From the NCBI GenBank assembly GCA_040235375.1, contig JBECKQ010000459.1, forward strand, positions 1 to 19,073: a stretch of DNA of 19,073 bases. Reading direction: 5' to 3'. The first letter of the stretch is position 1. Each line of letters begins with the position of its first letter. Position numbers and translations under genes: made by a program. The notes below the pieces were generated by a model. That model saw only the letters and a program-made list of their open reading frames with translations, was not told the origin of the DNA and did no database searches. Source of the stretch: JBECKQ01 sp040235375. Lineage in GTDB: Bacteria; Planctomycetota; Phycisphaerae; UBA1845. This document shows, in pieces, positions 15,236 to 19,073 of the stretch.

Positions 15236-16693
15236 TCACCCAACCGTATGTATCACCACCGAACCTGTCTCGCCGTACGCCATGCTCTGCGGGCTCAACC
15301 CCATCACCACCGTGTCGCCTGCCGCCGCCCACCGGCTCGAAATCAACAGCCGGCTGACCGTCGCAATCCGCTCCTGCACCTCGACCGGACGATCGGCACA
15401 CGCCGACACCACGCCGAAGCACAACGCCAGCCGCCGCCGCACCGCTTCGGACGGCGTCAGCGCCACCACCGGCCGGTCCAGCCGGTACTTGCTCACCAGT
15501 TTCGCAAGCTCACCCCGTTCCGTCCACACCGCCACCACCGACGCATCTACCTGCTCCGCAATCGTCGCCACCGCCTGCGCCACGGCCCCGCTCACGCCCA
15601 GCCGCTCCGTACCCAACGTCGCCAGCGGTCGATGCTCCCGCTCGAACGTCTCCGCCTCGAACGCCACCCGGTTCATCATCTCCACCGCCTCGACCGGATA
15701 TCGCCCCACCGACGTCTCCGCCGACAGCATCACCGCATCCGCGCCGTCGATGATCGCATTCGCAATGTCGCTCACTTCCGCGCGCGTCGGCACCGGCTCG
15801 TTCACCATCGTTTGCAGCATCTGCGTCGCAATGATCACCGGCTTGCCCGCATGCACGCACCGATCCGTTATCTCCTTCTGAATCCGCGGCACGCGCGCCA
15901 CGTCCATCTCGACACCCATGTCCCCGCGTGCCACGAGCACCGCGTCCGACTCTTCGATGATCTCCTCGATCGCTCGCACCGCCTGCGGCGTCTCGATCTT
16001 CGACACGATGTCGACGTCCGCCCCCAGGTCCTTCAGCGCCGTCCGCAGCTTCTGCACGTCCCGCGCGCTGCGCACGAACGACAGCGCCAGAAAGTCGACC
16101 CCGTTCTCGATCGCCCAGCGCATGTCCGCCATGTCCTTGTCCGTCAAAGATCCCATCCGCAGCGCGCTGTCCGGAAGGTTCACCCCCTTGTTGTTCCGCA
16201 GACATCCGCCCACTTCGCAGCGGCACACCAGCTCCCCCTCCGTCTTGCCGACAACGCGAAAACGCTTCGTCCCGTCGTCAATCAGCACCGCGTGCCCCAC
16301 GTCCACGTCCGCGATCGCTTCCGGATGATTGAGCGCGATCCGCCCGCGCCCGTCGGCGCCTGCCTCGACGAGCCGAATCTCGTCTCCCTTCTTCACCTCC
16401 ACCTCGCCGTCCGCGACCTCGCCAATGCGTATCTTCGGACCGCACAAGTCACCCATGATCGCCACCGGTTCCGGCTGGCCCGATGCCACCTCGCGCACCG
16501 CACCCAGCATTGCCTCGTGCTGCTCGCGCGTTCCATGCGAGAAGTTCAACCGGAACACGTCCACCCCCGCCTCGACCAGATCCCGCACCTTCTCCACCGA
16601 CCCGCTGGCCGGCCCCAGCGTCGCCACGATCTTCGCCCCGACCTCGCGCGGCCGTATCGCCGGCAACTGCCCGTCCGACTTCTCCTCGCTCAT
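15236..16693 (-). CDS. pyk: Pyruvate kinase
   Basis: 485 residues. It converts phosphoenolpyruvate and ADP to pyruvate and ATP, the last step of glycolysis, in the cytoplasm. AKIVATLGPAS (20-30), FRLNFSHG (47-54; Arg48), GDLCGPKIRIG (81-91), DIVSKIETPQAV (228-239) with catalytic Lys232 and metal ligand Glu234, VARGDMGVE (254-262; Asp258), ATQMLQTMVNEPVPTRAEVSDIANA (289-313, the substrate and nucleotide region) and GADAVMLSAETSVGRYPVEAV are all present. A C-terminal allosteric domain fills about 360-485. The start at 16691-16693 fits the family; an open frame up to 16825 has no family match. A GGAG lies about 9 nt upstream. It is first in a pair with the small lipoprotein. Confidence 0.96.
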   Translation of the reverse strand: MSEEKSDGQLPAIRPREVGAKIVATLGPASGSVEKVRDLVEAGVDVFRLNFSHGTREQHEAMLGAVREVASGQPEPVAIMGDLCGPKIRIGEVADGEVEVKKGDEIRLVEAGADGRGRIALNHPEAIADVDVGHAVLIDDGTKRFRVVGKTEGELVCRCEVGGCLRNNKGVNLPDSALRMGSLTDKDMADMRWAIENGVDFLALSFVRSARDVQKLRTALKDLGADVDIVSKIETPQAVRAIEEIIEESDAVLVARGDMGVEMDVARVPRIQKEITDRCVHAGKPVIIATQMLQTMVNEPVPTRAEVSDIANAIIDGADAVMLSAETSVGRYPVEAVEMMNRVAFEAETFEREHRPLATLGTERLGVSGAVAQAVATIAEQVDASVVAVWTERGELAKLVSKYRLDRPVVALTPSEAVRRRLALCFGVVSACADRPVEVQERIATVSRLLISSRWAAAGDTVVMGLSPQSMAYGETGSVVIHTVG

Positions 16694-16970
16694 CGCCAAT
16701 CGCTCCGTCCAAAAAGTCTTCTTCCTGCGCCCACCGGCGAAAACCGTATTTGCAAATCGACGCACATGCGGATAAAACCGGCACATCGGCCCGTGCCGGC
16801 GGTCGCGGCGTCCCAGCGCCACCAAGTCGCACGATCCAGTGCAACTGCTCTGCGTACAACATCAGGGACGCCGAGTCCTCCGAATTGCCGGTGTATGATC
16901 GCCGGCCGGACGGCCATTTGTTATACCATTCCGGCTTCGTGTCCCCCATCTCGGGGGTGGAGGCCTTGCC
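16694..16970. other. Divergent intergenic region between pyk and the HEAT-repeat gene
   Basis: 277 bp without a supported gene. A TATGAT (16894-16899) on the plus strand is a good -10 but lacks a matching -35 at normal spacing. A small hairpin, CCCCC-ATCTC-GGGGG (16943-16957), ends one base before the ribosome-binding site of the downstream gene and could affect its translation. I see no convincing pyk promoter. Confidence 0.45.
16959..16963 (+). promoter_or_regulatory. Ribosome-binding site that sets a TTG start
   Basis: GGAGG lies 7 nt before the TTG at 16971, followed by a clear signal peptide in that frame. No ATG or GTG in this frame has comparable support. Confidence 0.7.
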
Positions 16971-19073
16971 TTGAAAACCGTGCTCTGCTGCCTGGCCGTC
17001 TTGGCCTCCCTGTACACCCTGCCTCGACACACCTGCGCACAGGACCAACCGCCCGCCACCACTGCGCCCGCCACCACTGCGCCCGCCGACCTCGCCGAGC
17101 AGACCCGCCAGCTCGATCGCTTCCGCGCCTTCATCGAAAACGTCGCCGACTCCGAGCCGACGCGCATCGCTCACGCCGAAGATCTTCTCACCAGCGATTG
17201 GCCCGGCGCCGACGACCTCGCCGTCAGCCTCCTTACCACCGGCAACGAACCTTCGACAAAGATCATCGTCGCCCGCGCCATCAGCAACATCGGCCGCCGC
17301 GATGCCAGCCTCCTCAAGCCCGAACTCGTCCAGCCGCTGATCGCCCTGCTCGCCAGCTCGTCGAGTGACGTCGCCCAGCAGGCCGGCCAGGCTCTCGCCG
17401 CCTTTTCCGACCACGGCGTCGCCGACATGCTCAGCGGACTTGTCGCCAACGCCGACGCCCCCATGCAGCAACGCCTCGCCGCACTGGCCGCCCTCACTCC
17501 CAACACCCAGCGACACGCTGTCGTTGCCGAGCTCGTCGAACTGCTCGACAGCAAGGACCCCGAAATCGTCTCCCGCGTTATCCCCGCGCTCGAACGCGTC
17601 TCGCGCGTCAGCTATGGCAATGACATCGCCGCGTGGAAACAGTGGTGGGCCGACCAGTCCGCCCTCTCCGAGACCGACTGGCTCCGCGATCAGCTCGACA
17701 TCCAGACGCAGCGCCTCCGCGAGGCCGAGCAAACCGCCGCCCAGCAGCTTGCCGAGCAGAATCAGCACCGTACGCAACTCGCGGACCGACTCTCCCAGGC
17801 CCTCGCCGCCCAGTACCGCCTCGTCCCCCAGGCCGAACGCGAACCGCTCGTCCTTCGCTGGTTCGCCGACACCACCCCGGAGACGCGCCGCATCGCCGCC
17901 AGCCTCGTCGCCGAGCAGATTTCCGAGGGCAACCTTCCCTCCGACGGCCTGCGAACCGCTCTTCGCGAACGCTTCAACGACGATTCCCCCCTCGTCCGCA
18001 AGCTCGTCATCGAGGTGGTCGGCGCTCTCAACGAGCCCGCTGACGCCAAGCCTCTGCTCGCCCGCCTCGCCGTCGAGCAGGACGACCTCGTCCGCGAAAC
18101 CATCCTTCGCATCCTCGGCAAGCTCCGCAATCCCGACGCCCTCGAGCCGCTGCTCACCGAGCTCGACCGCAAGAACGTCTCCGACCGCTGCCTGGCCGCC
18201 GCGGCCGACGCCCTCGGCATGCTCTGCTCGCGCGACCCGCTCGCCGGAGATTTCCACGACGCCCTCGTCGCGACGCTCAAGCAGCGCCTCACCGACGCCG
18301 CCGGACGTTCGCGCGACGTCCGCATCGCTCTCCTCGGCGCTATGGCCGCCATCGGCGCACAAGAGTTCAAGCCCGAATTCGAAGCCGGCCTCCTCTCCGA
18401 CGATCCCGAGGTCCTCCTCCGCGCCATACAGGGCGTCAGCGTCGTCGGCAACGGCGAGCAGATGACCCGCCTGACCAACCTCCTGGTGCACCCCGACGCC
18501 CGTGTTCGTCAACGTGCCCTCGAAGCCATGGGCGCCTTGGGCGACGAGTCGCAACTCGCTGCCATCGCTGCCCGACTCAGTCCGGGCTCCGAGCCGGTCG
18601 AAGGTCCCCGGCAGGCCGCCTGGCAGGCGTTCAACCAGATCGCCAAACGCCTGCCCATCAGCCGGCAGGTGGCCGCCGCCGACAACCTCACCGACTACCC
18701 GGCCTACTCCGCCGAGTACCTCAAACGCCTGCACGACGAGATGACGGCCATGAAGCCCGCACCCCCCGAGCTGCCCGCTATCCGCGAACGCCTCGCCCTC
18801 ACCTACCGCGGCCTCGGCCGCAACTGTGAAGCCCTGCCCTACTGGCGACAGCTCTACACCGAGGCCGTCCAATCCGGCGACCCCCGTGTCTACGAGCTCG
18901 CCCTTCGCCAGTTGCAGTCCACCCTGCGATGTGACAAAACCGACCGCCTGGACGTTGACCTCGGCGATCTCGCCGACGCCCCCTCCGACCTTCAGGAGCA
19001 GGCGGTAAACGCCGTCATCGCCTACTTGCAGCAGCCCCGTACGCCCGAGCAGGGGGGGGGGGGGGGGGGGGGG
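16971..19073 (+). CDS. Secreted HEAT-repeat protein (3' partial, TTG start)
   Basis: The frame is open from TTG 16971 to the window end; about 694 residues precede the G run. The N-terminus MKTVLCCLAVLASLYTLPRHTCAQD is a signal peptide ending near A-Q, followed by a PATTAPATTAPAD linker. From about 45 to 205 is an alpha-helical repeat region with HEAT-like LLASSSSDVAQQAGQALAAF units, then WKQWWADQ and a coiled-coil-like Gln/Glu-rich stretch (about 240-275, TQRLREAEQTAAQQLAEQ). HEAT repeats resume (about 300-540; DDSPLVRKLVIEVVGALNE, DARVRQRALEAMGALGD), and a TPR-like segment follows near 610-650. No enzyme motif is visible; a periplasmic scaffold role is inferred. The last codons, in the G run, are unreliable. 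Confidence 0.82.
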   Translation, partial: MKTVLCCLAVLASLYTLPRHTCAQDQPPATTAPATTAPADLAEQTRQLDRFRAFIENVADSEPTRIAHAEDLLTSDWPGADDLAVSLLTTGNEPSTKIIVARAISNIGRRDASLLKPELVQPLIALLASSSSDVAQQAGQALAAFSDHGVADMLSGLVANADAPMQQRLAALAALTPNTQRHAVVAELVELLDSKDPEIVSRVIPALERVSRVSYGNDIAAWKQWWADQSALSETDWLRDQLDIQTQRLREAEQTAAQQLAEQNQHRTQLADRLSQALAAQYRLVPQAEREPLVLRWFADTTPETRRIAASLVAEQISEGNLPSDGLRTALRERFNDDSPLVRKLVIEVVGALNEPADAKPLLARLAVEQDDLVRETILRILGKLRNPDALEPLLTELDRKNVSDRCLAAAADALGMLCSRDPLAGDFHDALVATLKQRLTDAAGRSRDVRIALLGAMAAIGAQEFKPEFEAGLLSDDPEVLLRAIQGVSVVGNGEQMTRLTNLLVHPDARVRQRALEAMGALGDESQLAAIAARLSPGSEPVEGPRQAAWQAFNQIAKRLPISRQVAAADNLTDYPAYSAEYLKRLHDEMTAMKPAPPELPAIRERLALTYRGLGRNCEALPYWRQLYTEAVQSGDPRVYELALRQLQSTLRCDKTDRLDVDLGDLADAPSDLQEQAVNAVIAYLQQPRTPEQGGGGGGG
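17052..17081 (+). repeat. 15-bp tandem repeat in the HEAT gene linker
   Basis: CCCGCCACCACTGCG occurs twice in a row (17052-17066, 17067-17081), followed by a partial third copy. It is in frame (15 bp) and encodes the Pro-Ala-Thr-Thr-Ala linker after the signal peptide, so length changes would keep the frame. Confidence 0.8.
19052..19073. other. 22-base G homopolymer at the window end
   Basis: The final 22 bases are all G, directly after otherwise normal coding sequence (CCCGAGCA). This looks like a contig-end artefact such as no-signal G calls from two-colour sequencing, not genomic sequence. Confidence 0.85.

Noticed and set aside
16694..16825. 44-residue extension of pyruvate kinase
   Set aside because: The extra residues have no family match, and the ATG at 16693 gives a normal length with an acceptable GGAG upstream.
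14558..17368. 936-residue plus-strand open frame
   Set aside because: It is antisense to the lipoprotein and pyruvate kinase genes and is Arg/His-rich low-complexity sequence, typical of a shadow frame.
16449..18872. 807-residue minus-strand open frame
   Set aside because: It lies antisense to pyk's own start region and the HEAT gene, is Gly/Val/Glu-rich without domain motifs, and arises from C-ending codons on the plus strand.
1..19073. CRISPR array, tRNA or rRNA genes, toxin-antitoxin or restriction/defence cassette
   Set aside because: No regularly spaced repeats, cloverleaf-like sequences or recognisable defence-gene motifs were found by reading both strands.

Overview
The window is GC-rich with strong C/G-ending codon bias, so long antisense 'shadow' ORFs lie opposite almost every gene. 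Gene content points to Planctomycetota, probably a Phycisphaerae-like lineage: a secreted protease ending in dockerin-like calcium repeats, an EpsI (exosortase-associated) protein beside a giant TPR protein, a GspG-like secreted protein and a periplasmic HEAT-repeat protein. This assignment is inference; no rRNA or other marker gene is present. I found no tRNA, rRNA, CRISPR array or intact transposase gene.

Layout. 1-1262 (+): 3' end of a secreted two-lobed aspartic protease with C-terminal dockerin-like repeats. 1275-3520 (-): two CNNM/CBS membrane proteins (CorC/HlyC type) overlapping by 4 bp. 3625-9099 (-): an EpsI-domain protein followed by a 1536-residue membrane-anchored TPR protein, apparently one transcription unit with a recognisable promoter at 9161-9189. 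9100-9423: a 324-bp divergent control region with two matching palindromes. 9424-11191 (+): a NeuD/PglD-type O-acyltransferase and a divergent cysteine-synthase-like PLP enzyme whose start is best moved to a GTG at 10256. 11188-11369: a 174-bp non-autonomous transposon (MITE) candidate with 15-bp terminal inverted repeats and a 4-bp target duplication. 11383-13841 (-): a secreted GH113-like glycoside hydrolase, and a secreted S1/P1-nuclease-like protein ending in an Ada-like metal-binding finger. 14121-14615 (+): a GspG-like domain protein without a prepilin signal. 14639-16693 (-): pyruvate kinase followed by a small lipoprotein. 16971 to the end (+): a long HEAT-repeat protein with a TTG start, running off the window into a 22-base G run that is probably an assembly or sequencing artefact.

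How it fits together. epsI, the TPR gene and neuD suggest cell-surface glycan or sorted-protein biology, but no exosortase, glycosyltransferase or polymerase is in the window, so the pathway is not established. The other genes look like single genes or pairs typical of planctomycete chromosomes. I see no clear-cut new multi-gene system. The best second looks are the MITE candidate, the S1/P1-like plus Ada-like fusion that has lost two expected zinc ligands, the orphan EpsI/TPR pair with its palindromic control region, and the signal-less GspG-like protein.
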